Assembly: GCA_036365515.1 (NCBI GenBank)
Contig: CM070875.1
Coordinates: 90,964,128 to 91,028,127 of the forward strand
DNA length: 64,000 bases
Source of the DNA: Torymus aiolomorphi
Lineage: Eukaryota; Arthropoda; Insecta; Hymenoptera; Torymidae
Direction of reading: 5' to 3'
Shown here: positions 1 through 11,795 of the stretch, in pieces
Layout: each line of letters opens with the position of its first letter
Position numbering within the stretch: position 1 is the first letter of the stretch
Made by a program: the position numbers and the translations under genes
The notes under the pieces: model-generated
What the model saw: only the letters and a program-made list of their open reading frames with translations
Databases searched by the model: none
Told to the model about the DNA's origin: nothing

Positions 1-751
1 CTCGAAAACCCGTAAAAGTATTGTCCAAGTGACTAAAATTTCAATGTAGCCAAATTAATTTTTAAAAAATATCACCTTGTAGGGAATGAAAAGAAGTATT
101 TTTACCTAGAAGGAATTTTTTTTATTCGACTTTCTTTTTAATATAAAAATTAAAAACTGAAAATTTTGTTCATCTATTTTTAATAGCTTTCAAAAACATT
201 AATCGTCCAAACTTGGTCAAATATCATCGAAATATTTTGAAATTTGACAGGGACGTGCAGAATACTCCAGCGTTGCCTATGGGATTGATAAAAGGATGTA
301 AATCGATAATTGTTAATAATTATTTAATTGCAAATATATTGCGATCGGTAATTACGTTTTCTTAACTTTAACGGAAAAAAGTATCGAGGGAAGTTGAAGC
401 TAGGAAAAACTTCCAGGGAGACATTTGTTCCTTAATAGTCTAATAAGTTTCTGTCAAAGTTTCAAATTGATTTAATAATAAATGACTTAAATAGAGCGTT
501 ATTAATAAAGACGCGCGTTAGTAACGTCGGCGGCACGGCGTGAGCTAAGCCTGTGTTTACATGTTTTTGCACTGATGTATCAGGTTTATAAAAATTAACG
601 AATTATTATGCAACGATATTATGTTTTATATAACGTAAAAACACAGTTTATAAGTCAACGCACTGTACATATAATTACATTTTGTTAGTTGTTCATTAAT
701 ACCATGTTCATTAAACTATCATAAGGATACACACACACACACTCACACACA

Positions 752-836
<85 letters not shown>

Positions 837-1484
837 ACACACACACATACACACACACACACACAATAACGTAATAATTCTTTAATTTTTATAAACGTGA
901 TATGCCACTGCGAAAACGTGTGCGACGCAGTCTGAGCTCACGCCGCGCCGCGCCGCCGATGTTCCTAGCGCGCGTCTTTATTAATAACGCTCTATTTAAG
1001 TCATTTATTATTAAATCAATTTGAAACTTTGACAGAAACTTATTAGACTATTAAGGAACAAATGTCTCGCTGGAAGTTTTTCCTAGCTTTAACTTCCCTC
1101 GATACTTTTTTCCGTTAAAGTTAAGAAAACGTAATTACCGATCGCAATATATTTGCAATTAAATAATTATTAACAATTATCGATTTACATACTTTTATCA
1201 GTCCCATAGGCAACGCTGGAGTATTCTGCACGTCCCTGTCAAATTTCAAAATATTTCGATGATATTTGACCAAGTTTGGACGATTAATGTTTTTGAAAGC
1301 TATTAAAAATAGATGAACAAAATTTTCAGTTTTTAATTTTTATATTAAAAAGAAAGTCGAATAAAAAAATTCCTTCTAGGTAAAAATACTTCTTTTCATT
1401 CCCTACAAGGTGATATTTTTTAAAAATTAATTTGGCTACATTGAAATTTTAGTCACTTGGACAATACTTTTACGGGTTTTCGAG
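1..1484. mobile_element. Foldback element with ~550-bp inverted arms
   Basis: The first bases (ctcgaaaacccgtaaaag) are the reverse complement of 1467-1484, and pairing continues inward to about 546 on the left and 932 on the right with few mismatches. The loop (547-931) holds a CA microsatellite and no gene. I see no coding capacity, so this is a non-autonomous foldback or long-TIR MITE. The true left end may lie before the window, because the right side continues as cgctaaccccc and its partner cannot be seen. No target duplication can be tested. Confidence 0.8.
730..865. repeat. (CA)n microsatellite
   Basis: About 135 bp of nearly pure CA dinucleotides with a few T and C interruptions, lying in the loop of the 1-1484 inverted repeat. 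Confidence 0.97.
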
Positions 1485-1517
1485 CGCTAACCCCCTTATT
1501 GCATCCGGCCCTTCAAT

Positions 1518-2625
<1,108 letters not shown>

Positions 2626-2806
2626 TTATAAAATATAAATATTTTACTTCTATTTCAAATGATAACTTTATTTATCAGCTCAAAATTTATATAAATTTGA
2701 TATAAATAAATAATAAATAAATAAATTTAAAAATTAACAATTTTTAATATTCATAAATGAATTTAATTATAATTATGCAATAAATTTTTTAAAAAATTAT
2801 AAATTT

Positions 2807-2885
2807 TGTTATTAAAAATTAATTAAAGGAATCAACAAATTACGGTTGAGGAAGCTACGGGCCAATGAATTGGCAGCGGTTTTTT
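2807..2885. repeat. Short inverted repeat, left arm (partner 6137-6215)
   Basis: About 79 bp (ttaattaaaggaatca through gccaatgaattggcagcgg) is repeated in reverse complement at 6137-6215 with roughly 85% identity by eye. The two arms bracket the long-TIR transposon and the DPP-like exon. They may be two independent copies of one short repeat or the ends of one larger unit. Confidence 0.75.
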
Positions 2886-3420
2886 TATTTTAAGCCCAAA
2901 AATAATTTTTATAATAATCAATTTTATTGCAAATATTGTGTACAAAAATAGTTTAAAAAGTAAGGTTTTTCTGAAATAAAAAGTAAGGGTTCCCACCCCC
3001 GGAGACCAAACTATACTTGCTAGTTTCGTCATTCAAAGAGAAGAAATTTTCATTTTGTTTCATTTCAAAACATTAATTAGAACTTAAGATATTAAGAGAA
3101 AACCATTTTCGGGGGTAAACTTTAAGGGTGGTTTTCGCCCCTTTAATAAGGGATTGAGCCGACAACAAAAATACGTGTCTCTTATTTCTCGATCTTCTAC
3201 AACGTATTAAAAATTCAGGAACATCGGAGGCGAAGACCTCGGGTAGTTCCCTTGTGAGTCTTATTATGCAGAAGAGCGGCGCCTAGGACCGCTACCCCGA
3301 ATTTCCTTCAGTCTCTCCTTCACCTCTTTGAGACGAGTCTCAGGCATGCACAACACGGGCTTCAAGAACGTAGCCCTTTTCAAGAGAAGGGAGCACAGTT
3401 CTGAGCACTGCGAAGGCGAC

Positions 3421-3421
<1 letters not shown>

Positions 3422-3491
<70 letters not shown>
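3422..3491. repeat. (GA)n microsatellite
   Basis: About 70 bp of pure GA dinucleotides. Glu-Arg reading frames across it are not genes. Confidence 0.97.
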
Positions 3492-3494
<3 letters not shown>

Positions 3495-3549
3495 TTTTCG
3501 GCTATTTTGTAAAATTCAGCTCAAAGCGCGCCTTACACTTCTAGTTAAT

Positions 3550-5757
3550 GGCCGAATCCATTTCAAATCAGGTGGACCTCGTATGCCTATGTCACCGATC
3601 ATTTTGGAATTAAAGTATTCGTGTTCTTCTCCAAAAATTATTTGACCCGTATATTTTTATTTTTTTGTTGCATCAAAATTTCATGCGTTCAGCAATGGCA
3701 AAAAATTCCGAGAAAAACCTTACTTAGAAAAAATTTTTTTCAATGTAATTTTCAAACCGCTACTGCTTCACCAGTTTTTTAAGCTTTTTAGCGTGTAACA
3801 CATATTTTCACTAAGGTTTGAGCCCTCTTTCACGTTCTTTATGTTATTTAAAAAAAAAATAAAAAATGCACGAGTTATGTACTTTTTACTGAAAAATGCA
3901 CTTTTTAGAAAAGTGCATTTTTCTCAAAAACGCCATTTTTTTTTGCTCAATTTTTTTTTGTCCTGATAGAGGACCTAAATACCTATCTAGACGTATTTGT
4001 GAAATTCCCGACCCGTGCCCAGGAATAGCGATCATTAATGAGATAATACACAAACAAATTTTTCACGCTTAACCCTTACATATATTCAATGGTATAACAG
4101 TCAATATAAAGGTTTTTATCTTTGTGCGTAAGCAATATACAAGTACACATAGTATCTGTTGTATTTTTTATTTTTGTCTTTTAGATTTTTTATTTTTATA
4201 TCTTCGTTTCTTTTTCTGCTTCATTGTTCTTACTTCAGTAAGGGGACAATCAGCGGTCGTTGCTGTTAAACAATGTACTTTATCATTGCACGTTTCTTTA
4301 ATCGATAAATGAGTTTTTTGAATTCCAGGATACATAGGAGTAGCAAGCCAATCAACATTTTTTACTTTTCTAAACTCTTCTACGTCAACGTCTTGTAAAT
4401 GAATTATTTTAATTGCATCTGTATATTTTTGAACGTGCTCTACAAAATCATTAGCATTTTGAATGGATTTTTCATGGGGACCTCGAAGATTATGCAAAGT
4501 AGCATAATGCTTTATAAGTCTACCCACACCTACAGCTCCTTTGCCGTGCCCAGTAGCAGAGAACAACCATTTTATATCAAATGGTGCTCGTTTTAATTCA
4601 TATAATTGAAAGCGATTTTTAAAGTGACTAGCGGCGCCATCTGATACAATGGTAATTTTTTTTATTGAATCACAATATTTAAATTTATGCTCGTAACAAC
4701 GTCTACACAGATATGTAGAGCGGGTCAAAGGTAATCAGGATAGAGAAGTTTCAATGGATGAGCAAGATTCTCAAGTTGTTTAAAACGCACGGAATTAGGT
4801 TCGTAAAAAATTTTTTTGTGCTTATTTAAAAAATCTGCACATTTGATTCTCTTCGTTGAATAATTTTGAGACATCGTAGTTAAGTTAATCAGGTGAAATA
4901 TATAATAATTTTCAAAAATATGATAGTTTTAAAAAATACTGGAGGTGTACTTATAGCAGAAATCGAACTTTTCTTGGTACATAAAAGATCTAACGATAGC
5001 CATCTAGCGGACCAATGTATAAGTACATAAACTCATACGTGTACATATATGTATTACTTACGCTCGTGTACATATATATTTTACTTAACTACTAAAAACA
5101 AAGGTAGTTATAAAAATAAAAAATCTAAAAGACAAAAATAAAAAATACAACAGATACTATGTGTACTTGTATATTGCTTACGCACAAAGATAAAAACCTT
5201 TATATTGACTGTTATACCATTGACTATATGTAAGGGTTAAGCGTGAAAAATTTGTTTGTGTATTATCTCATTAATGATCGCTATTCCTGGGCACGGGTCG
5301 GGAATTTCACAAATACGTCTAGATAGGTATTTAGGTCCTCTATCAGGACAAAAAAAAATTGAGCAAAAAAAATAGCGTTTTTGAGAAAAATGCACTTTTC
5401 TAAAAAGTGCATTTTTCAGTAAAAAGTACATAACTCGTGCATTTTTTATTTTTTTTTAAATAACATAAAGAACGTGAAAGAGGGCTCAAACCTTAGTGAA
5501 ATTATGTGTTACATGCTAAAAAGCTTAAAAAACTGGTGAAGCAGTAGCGGTTTGAAAATTACATTGAAAAAATTTTTTTCTAAGTAAGGTTTTTCTCGGA
5601 ATTTTTTGTCATTGCTGAACGCATGAAATTTTGATGCAACAAAAAAATAAAAATATACGGGTCAAATAATTTTTGAAGAAGAACATGAATACTTTAATTC
5701 CAAAATGATCGGTGACATAGGCATATGCGGTCCACCTGATTTGAAATGGATTCGGCC
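3550..5757 (-). mobile_element. DNA transposon with ~650-bp terminal inverted repeats
   Basis: Both ends carry ggccgaatccatttcaaat (3550 onward; reverse complement ending at 5757), and the inverted arms run to about 4200 and from about 5108. The flanks share TAAT (3546-3549 and 5758-5761), a candidate 4-bp target duplication. The interior encodes a broken transposase-like protein on the minus strand. A second, differently deleted copy lies at 28018-29592. I cannot name the superfamily with certainty; the protein belongs to a family common in arthropod genomes. Confidence 0.75.
4168..4876 (-). pseudogene. Transposase-like protein of the long-TIR transposon (internally deleted, frameshifted)
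   Basis: An open frame of 186 residues (4728 down to 4168) carries SDGAASHFKNRFQLYEL and SATGHGKGAVGVGRLIKH. These match the conserved SDG...FKN and GHGKG-type motifs of a transposon-derived protein family widespread in insects. Upstream on the minus strand, 4876-4730 is in another frame and encodes its N-terminus (starting MSQNYSTKRIK). A one-base deletion near 4735 (relative to the copy at 28.8 kb) separates the two. The CxxC motif LCRRC is joined almost directly to the SDG motif, so the middle of the protein has been deleted. The basic C-terminal tail (KKKRRYKNKKSKRQK) ends inside the right-hand part of the terminal repeat. The family assignment is from memory of its motifs. Confidence 0.6.
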
Positions 5758-5797
5758 TAATATAAAATCTGAATTAATTTGTACCAATATTTTATAG

Positions 5798-5959
5798 GAA
5801 CTGGTGTCCACAAATCCTAACCAAAGGAATTGGCGCGGTATATTAATAGCTCTTCTGGTCATTATTGCTGTTCTTGCTCTAATCGTCACATCAGTTGCAC
5901 TTCTGACACCACCAGATGAAGGTCCTCGAATTAGAGGTTCTCGTATAAGACTATCAGAG
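5798..5959 (+). CDS. Internal exon of a DPP6/DPP10-like dipeptidyl-peptidase-like gene (TM exon)
   Basis: The 162-bp exon reads 54 codons without a stop and is phase 0 at both ends. It is preceded by ttttatag and followed by a strong donor (GAG|gtaagt). It begins ELVSTNPNQRNWRGILIALL, continues as a ~22-residue hydrophobic segment, then LLTPPDEGP and a basic stretch ending RIRLSE. DPP6/DPP10 and their insect homologues have QRNW(K/R)GI.IALLVI followed by SV.LLTP at the cytoplasm-to-membrane boundary of a type II membrane protein. In vertebrates this is the first exon shared by all alternative first exons. These proteins are catalytically inactive S9B family members and act as Kv4 channel auxiliary subunits. 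No other exon of the gene was found, so the flanking introns extend through or beyond the window. Either this is the true gene locus or a captured exon; intact frame and splice sites favour the true gene. Confidence 0.82.
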
Positions 5960-6020
5960 GTAAGTACAAAATTTAAATTATCTTACGTATTACTTATATG
6001 GTCCCTTCCGCATACAAAGG

Positions 6021-6116
6021 CGTTATCTCAGGATCTGGTTGTAATATGCGTTATCTCGGAAGCTGGCTGGAAAAGACATTATCTAGGAAGCATGTTCAAA
6101 ATAGCGTTATCTCGGA
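6021..6116 (+). repeat. Four 28-bp-spaced copies of a gcgttatctcgga motif
   Basis: The motif occurs at 6021, 6049, 6077 and 6104 (cgttatctca, cgttatctcgga, cattatctagga, gcgttatctcgga), 27-28 bp apart, 60 bp downstream of the DPP-like exon. Each copy contains TTATCT, the reverse complement of the GATA-factor core AGATAA. It may be a decayed minisatellite or a binding-site cluster; the sequence alone cannot decide. Confidence 0.6.
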
Positions 6117-6136
6117 GGACTTAAAAAGGCGTTGAA

Positions 6137-6215
6137 AAAAAAACCGCTGCCAATTCATTGGCACTTAGCTTTCTCAAACTTAATTTACTGATTCCTTTAA
6201 TTAATTTTTAATTCC
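6137..6215. repeat. Short inverted repeat, right arm (partner 2807-2885)
   Basis: Reverse-complement partner of 2807-2885 (ccgctgccaattcattggc through gattcctttaattaa). Confidence 0.75.
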
Positions 6216-6989
6216 AATATTTAAAATTTAATACTTTATTTTGTACGGTGAGACTACGTTAAATGGTTTATGACTTTTTATTTTTACTCTTTCTATTGTT
6301 TATCATTAAAAAGCAACTATTATAATACAATTTTATATTTTACAAAAAGAAATTCATTGCCCACAAAAACACAAAAAAATGATCACCACAGCCAGATATT
6401 CGAGATTAAAAATTTTTTTTTAATGTTTTTTTATATTGATATCTCAGAGAATATTTGATCAATTTGAAATTATAACCAATTATTACAATTATTTATTACA
6501 ATATTTAGTTAAATTTTCAAGAGATTATCTTTATTTCTTTTGATAAAAAAGTTATTTAAAGAAAACTTGAGTTTTGTTACAAAATCTTTGGCATCAATAA
6601 CGGAAACCACCACAATGCTAGCAGCGGTCGATACATTTTTATTCATGAATTGTAAAATTTGTCTATTGGAATCTGCTGTTGATATTGAAATAGCTTAAAA
6701 AGAACAGGAAAGTTATGAAACTAGAGCTCAGACTTTCAAATTAATAAAATATTTATTGATCTAGACATGATCAATTTAATTTGGGACTGGTATTTTCTGG
6801 AGGTCACAGACATTTCGCTGATCACAATGTTGTTTGAAAATTTTTACAAACTTAACGAACATTTTCTTTAAATATAAGCAAATATCAATTTTTCTATTCA
6901 TTCTTTACACTCTTATTATCGTAACACAACGAAAACTCTACTTTTTTAAAAAACATTTTTTTTTCTAAAAACAAATGAAAATAATCTCT
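6216..6989. other. AT-rich non-coding interval
   Basis: I see no gene, repeat or motif with any confidence. It directly abuts the left TTAA of the piggyBac-like element. Confidence 0.5.
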
Positions 6990-6993
6990 TTAA

Positions 6994-7535
6994 CCCATTA
7001 AATCCTGAGCCGAATCTAGGCTAGATAGCATCAAACTAACTATTGCATTGGTGGCATAACCGAAAAAAAAGTACCCGTGTTTTTTCTTTTATCATTTGCA
7101 ATTGTTTATAAAAAATTATTTAAACAAATAGATAAAAAACTTGTAATTTTGAAAAACTAAAAGCGGCAATCGATTCTACGGGAAAAATCATAAAAACCTT
7201 ACTGACGTTTTTTGTCAGACTTCAAATTGTTAGCGTAAAAATCGTATAAACAATGCATCCTCACAGACACAGCTGACTTCGTCAAATCCTGATCCGAATC
7301 TAGATCATATAGCATCAAACTAACTATTGGATTGGTGGCATAGCCGAACAAAGAACCCTTGCTTTTTCTTGTATCATTTGCAATTGTTTATAAAACATTA
7401 TTTAAAAAAATAGATAAATATTTGTAATTTTGAAAAACTAAATGTGGCAATCGATTCTATGGGATAAATCATGACGAAAATCATAGTAACGTTTTTTCGT
7501 CAGACTTCAAATTGTTAGTGTAAAAATGGTAAACA
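6994..7535. repeat. piggyBac terminal repeat plus tandem subterminal copy
   Basis: The terminal block 6998-7245 is repeated directly at about 7285-7530 (tagcatcaaactaactattg, ggcaatcgattctayggga, gtcagacttcaaattgttag). The left end therefore has two direct copies of a ~250-bp terminal or subterminal sequence. The right end has one copy, split by the Penelope-like insertion. Confidence 0.8.
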
Positions 7536-7604
7536 AATGCATTATCAGAGGGATAGGTGAAATTATGAGTGACCATTTTCGTGACTTTTGCACAGATACT
7601 TTTT

Positions 7605-9230
7605 TCATTTAGAGCAAAATTTCTGAGTCCTTACAGAACACATCGGTATGCTACATCTTCTATGTAGCCCTATCTTCATCTCATGTTCATCCGATAATGA
7701 AGAAGTCGTGTGTTGTCGTCTAGATCGCTCTATATTGTAGAACTTTTCAATATAATATTCACATACCACTTGTACGACATCTTTAGAACCATTTTTATCA
7801 TCAGTATGAAGTTTATTATAAATGATTGTAGCATTAGCTAAAGATGCTTCAATAAGTCGTAAAAAAAGACACCATGTCCACTTTTTACTTTGAATTGAAG
7901 GCATCAAAGCATTGCAATGTTGATCATGAAGATCGACTCCTCCCATATTTTTATTATCCATAGAAAATGTATAAGGGCAAAGAATGGATTTTTTACATTT
8001 TTCATGCGATCTCTGCATTTCAACTTTTGGTTTATCTCCATATGTAGATAGGATTGACACTGGCTTAGAGTCCATGCCAGTTATGTAATTCAAATTAGAA
8101 TTAGCTTCATGAACTGAAATGGTAGTTCCTCTTTCTGATATTTTGGCATATCGATTTTCATTTTTACACGATTCTGTCCAACTGTTCCAGTTGTTGATAG
8201 GCCATTTTTTTTAAATGTATCATCAAATCGGGAGAAGAAAAGAAATTATCAAAATATACATGGTATTTGCTGAGCTCTTCTTTTTGAGTAGTTCTCAATA
8301 GATCTTGAAGCAGTTTGATTACCACTCTTGATCCTAAACATACAGAAGCTAATGGATTACGCGCATCAGTACCAGATTTGCCTGTGTAGATGTCAAGATC
8401 ATATAAATAGCCATCAGAAGAACATAGTGCCCATAACTTTATTCCAAATCTGATCGGTTTGTTTCTGATACACTGTTTTATACTAAACCTTCGAAAATAT
8501 TTCACCGTTATTTCATCAATAGATGAAGTGTAATCAAAAAACCTAAATGGCATACAATTTGATCGGAATAAGTCATACAAATACCTAATTTTCCATACCT
8601 TATCATTTTCATCTTTGTCTTGCAACTTGTAAAATCTTATGTATTCTTTTATTTTGAAAAATTTATCTCTTGCCATGAGTTCTTTGATCACAGAGCATTG
8701 TAGAAGTCGACTATTTGACCAATAAACACTGACTGTTTCTGGAGTTGAAAATAGTAATCGTAATAATGACAAGAAATCTTTCAAGATCAATCATACTAAG
8801 TTCGAAAATATTTTCAAAAGTTGCTTCAATAATATGGTTTTTTAACGCACTTGAAAAAAACAATTCAAATAATTCTAATGAGTTTTTATTATAAAATGAT
8901 AAAATGGAACTATTATTGAAGCAACTAGTATAATCGTCAGTACTTTTAACGGAGCTATCATTGTAAGCATAATCCTGCCAATCATAAACATGATTAAGCT
9001 CTAATAATGTTTGCATACTTGTGTAAGAGCTCCTTACATGTTCGTAAGTACCCGCAGGAAGTTCACAAGATAGGATATCTTCATCTGGATCGTGAAGAGA
9101 GTCTCCAGAACTATCGTTGTCAGAAGACAAGAGTGCTATATCGATGTGCTGATCGCAATCAACATCATCATCGTCAACTAAATCGAGTAAATCGGCAACT
9201 CTTTGCTTGAAATTTTTTACCGGTGTGCCT
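7605..9230 (-). pseudogene. piggyBac-like transposase, frameshifted
   Basis: The coding sequence is split over three frames: N-terminal acidic region (9230-8711), catalytic core (8790-8164) and C-terminal part (8093-7605). The DDE/D aspartates of the family are visible: SIDEITVKYF (first), YHVYFDNFFSS (second) and NMGGVDLHDQ (third). The end has a cysteine-rich stretch (RRCSIPMCSVRTQKFCSK), as in the piggyBac C-terminal DNA-binding domain, which breaks off at a further frameshift. No clear start codon is seen upstream of 9230. At least three frameshifts make it inactive as it stands, although the catalytic residues themselves are intact. Confidence 0.85.
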
Positions 9231-9568
9231 CAAAAGAGCAGAGACACGGGATGATGCTAATATGTAAATCGAAAAAAAATATATAAAAATTCTATTACTA
9301 TATAGTTTTTTCGAATAAAAGTGCTATATTGATTCCAGATGTACAATAATTTCTGAAAATCAAGACATTTTGAATAAGTAGAATAAATGAAAACAAATAT
9401 AACCATGTATACTAATTGATTAGTATATCTATTCGTAAAATAAAGGTAGATATAGTGTATCTATTTATATGGTATATGTAGATATAATATAATTATTCAT
9501 ACGGTATATGTAGATATAATATAATTATTCATACGGTATAAATATAGATATAGTATATATATATATAC
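9231..9568. repeat. AT-rich flank inside piggyBac with short tandem repeats
   Basis: No gene. From about 9450 a unit containing ggtatatgtagatataatat and attattcatac is repeated two to three times, ending in a TA run next to the gypsy insertion site. Confidence 0.7.
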
Positions 9569-10687
9569 TGTAACGGGGTTCAGTTGCGGAGAGGGTATTA
9601 ATCCCTCTCAGCGGGTTCGCGGGGTAATATACGGGTGCATTCTACGCCCGGGCAACTCACCGTTGTAGAATCACCTGTAGTCCGGCAGAAGCGCCCCGGC
9701 ACAGGTTCCGAACAGGCGAGCCCGGCTTCTATTGTAGAAAGCCTAGGCCGCCTTCCCCTAGAACCGGCGCTGCGATCTGCCGCTGCTACCCACTTCTACC
9801 CGCGAACTACCGGCTGCTCGCGAAGACCTAGCGTTACCAGCGCAGCCGGCTTTTCCCGCGTACAACGCCGCTCGGTCTAACCTCTCGAGCGGCTATTGAG
9901 ATACTTACTCCCGCTACCGATGTTCCTCTAGGAGGCGATGCCTGCGACTAGCTGCAGCTGCTGAAAAGGGTAGAGGGCGGTATTCGGGAAATCATGCATA
10001 GGTTAAGGCGCCCTCAATGAATACTCGTGACTCGACTATTTAAGATAAAATAAAAATTCTATTCAATAAAGATAATCGCGCTAAGGGGCGCGAACCCGGA
10101 CAATATATTCAACAAAACTATGCCACAGGCCGAGACTTCAATCACCGCACGCACGCTCGCGGTTACGGCGGAGCCGCTTATTCGCAGGTGACGGGGGGGA
10201 ATTATCTCGCGCTCCCGTCACCAAGAAACGCTGTTATCAGTGTAGAGCCTACTTACTCGTAGCTGGCCAGCCATCGCACGCAGTCTACGCAACGCTGCCT
10301 CTCTCTTCCTCTCGTGCTCGTCCTCGTGCTCGCTTACTCTCTCTCTCTCGCTTCCACTCCTCCCAGTGGTGGCGGCGCGATCGCGCGATTGGCTGCAGTG
10401 GTGGAGGCGCGATCGCGCGATTGGCTGCAGTGGTGGAAGCGCGGTACACACACACAAAACTTGAGATGCGGGGCTCACAAAAAGGCGACTTGTTGCGTGT
10501 CACAACGGTCAACAACATGGCCGCTCGTTCCCTCTCACAGCGGCGCGGCGGCTTCGTCTTCTTCTCCGTCTACTTGGCGCTTGTTCCGCGTGGCGCTCTG
10601 CCGATCACGATACGTGCAAGCGCGCGAGATTCGAGTCTCGCGACGCGGTGTACGTGATCTACTTACCATATATCGGCGCCCGTCACA
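9569..10687 (-). repeat. 3' LTR of the 10.1-kb gypsy element
   Basis: 1119 bp, almost identical to 18613-19710. On the plus strand it starts tgtaacggggttcag and ends gcccgtcaca. It differs from its partner by substitutions, by an extra direct copy of a ~33-bp block (cgcgattggctgcagtggtg) near 10380-10435, and by a shorter CT run. Confidence 0.95.
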
Positions 10688-10698
10688 CCCCCCACCTA
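10688..10698 (-). promoter_or_regulatory. Polypurine tract of the 10.1-kb gypsy element
   Basis: On the minus strand, ctaggtgggggg immediately precedes the 3' LTR start (tgtgacgggc). This is the expected position and composition of the plus-strand primer. Confidence 0.75.
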
Positions 10699-10831
10699 GA
10701 TTCGGCGTACTCTGGACGTTGCATCGATCAGGAAGGAGATAGGGCGCTGATGGATGAAATGAAACGCGGACGACTGGTTTTGGGTGAGTGTCTTTATTGG
10801 ACCTACTATATTATGGCGAGGTGCCATACAT

Positions 10832-11689
10832 TCACTTCGTCTTGTGAGGGTGGTTGGCCCGGCCTGGGCACCTGCGCGCCCCTCTCGGGGTGGCCCTGCC
10901 GCAGACCGAGCAGTACCAGGGAGGTGGCAGTGGCGGCTGGTCGAACGGCCCACCCAGGGCTCCGGCCAGCTGCTCCTCCCGGCGACGTGCCTCCTCCAGG
11001 CGCGCCCGGACCTCAGCGAAGGCCTGCTCCTCGGCCAGACGCTGAGCCTGGGCCGACTGCAGCTCCTCAGCCAGGCGCAGGCTTTGGGCCGCCTGCCGTA
11101 GCTCCTCCGCGGCTCGCCGACTCTGGGCCTCCCGGCGCTCCGCCCGCCAGGTGGCGGTGTGTTCCAGCTCCGCTTTCTTGGCCTCGACCATGCGCCGCCA
11201 CTTGGCGGCCTGCTCCGGCAGGGCGTAGTGGGCGTTGCACCACCACTCAAAGTTGGCGAAGGTGGCGTCGCGGGAACTTTGGGCGGCCTGATCGCGGTCA
11301 CGGGCTCGCTCCAGGGCAGACTCCATCTCTGCCCATGTGGTCGGGGGGCGGGCGTCGTCCTCGCCCGTTTGGGTGGCGCGCTCGCAGGTGGCCACTCGCA
11401 TCCAGCCGAGCGGGATGGGATCCGCGGGAGGGCGACGGAGCTCGTTCCGGAGCGAGGAGATTGGGACTCCCGGGCTTGCGCGACCAGCTTCCGCTTGCCC
11501 GTCGTCCCACTCCTCCATCACGGGGCTCTCCCAGCCCGCCTCCTCGTCGCGCTCCCGCTCCTGTGCGAGCTGCTTCTCACGCAGGACGTGCAGGGCGGCC
11601 TCGATCATCCCATGGGCCGTGGCCCCCAGGTCCATACGCATGAGGGCGGCGAGGACCTCTCCAAAGGTCTCCTCTGGGATTTCCAACAT
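10832..11689 (-). CDS. Accessory ORF of the gypsy element: coiled-coil protein with C-terminal zinc-ribbon-like motif
   Basis: An intact 285-codon ORF starting ATG at 11689 lies between the integrase and the 3' LTR, where env would be in an env-bearing element. It has no signal peptide or membrane segment. Residues about 165-245 are a strongly heptad-like, Ala/Glu/Arg-rich coiled coil (REAQSRRAAEELRQ, RLAEEQAFAEVRARLEEARR). The C-terminus has WYCSVCG followed by RRCPG and HPH, which could bind zinc. It is one of the few uninterrupted ORFs in the element. I do not recognise the family. Structural (Gag-like), nucleic-acid-binding or silencing-related roles are all possible. Confidence 0.7.
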   Translation of the reverse strand: MLEIPEETFGEVLAALMRMDLGATAHGMIEAALHVLREKQLAQERERDEEAGWESPVMEEWDDGQAEAGRASPGVPISSLRNELRRPPADPIPLGWMRVATCERATQTGEDDARPPTTWAEMESALERARDRDQAAQSSRDATFANFEWWCNAHYALPEQAAKWRRMVEAKKAELEHTATWRAERREAQSRRAAEELRQAAQSLRLAEELQSAQAQRLAEEQAFAEVRARLEEARRREEQLAGALGGPFDQPPLPPPWYCSVCGRATPRGARRCPGRANHPHKTK

Positions 11690-11795
11690 CTGAAACAGAG
11701 AAAGAGGAAATCTGGTCAGGTCTGGGTGTTGGTGCTTTGGACGTCGCAGGCTCGCTGTGGTTTCCCACCGGCCGCGACGTAGGAAGGCGGAAAGG

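Larger units (their letters stand above)
2626..3549. other. Non-coding AT-rich interval
   Basis: I see no gene here. The interval holds the left arm of a short inverted repeat (2807-2885), a GA microsatellite (3422-3491) and otherwise unique-looking AT-rich sequence. It probably belongs to the intron upstream of the exon at 5798. Confidence 0.5.

Noticed and set aside
3328..3645. Glu-Arg-rich open frame over the GA run
   Set aside because: Microsatellite artefact that runs into the transposon terminal repeat. The same holds for frames over 31635-32003.
5804..6124. The DPP-like exon read as a stand-alone 106-codon gene
   Set aside because: It would need a GTG start and would read through a perfect splice donor (gtaagt at 5960) into repeat sequence. 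The exon interpretation explains it better.
10648..11643. Long plus-strand open frame (331 codons) opposite the gypsy accessory ORF
   Set aside because: Shadow of the GC-rich minus-strand ORF at 10832-11689; Pro/Arg/Gly-rich with no motif, and antisense to the element's genes.
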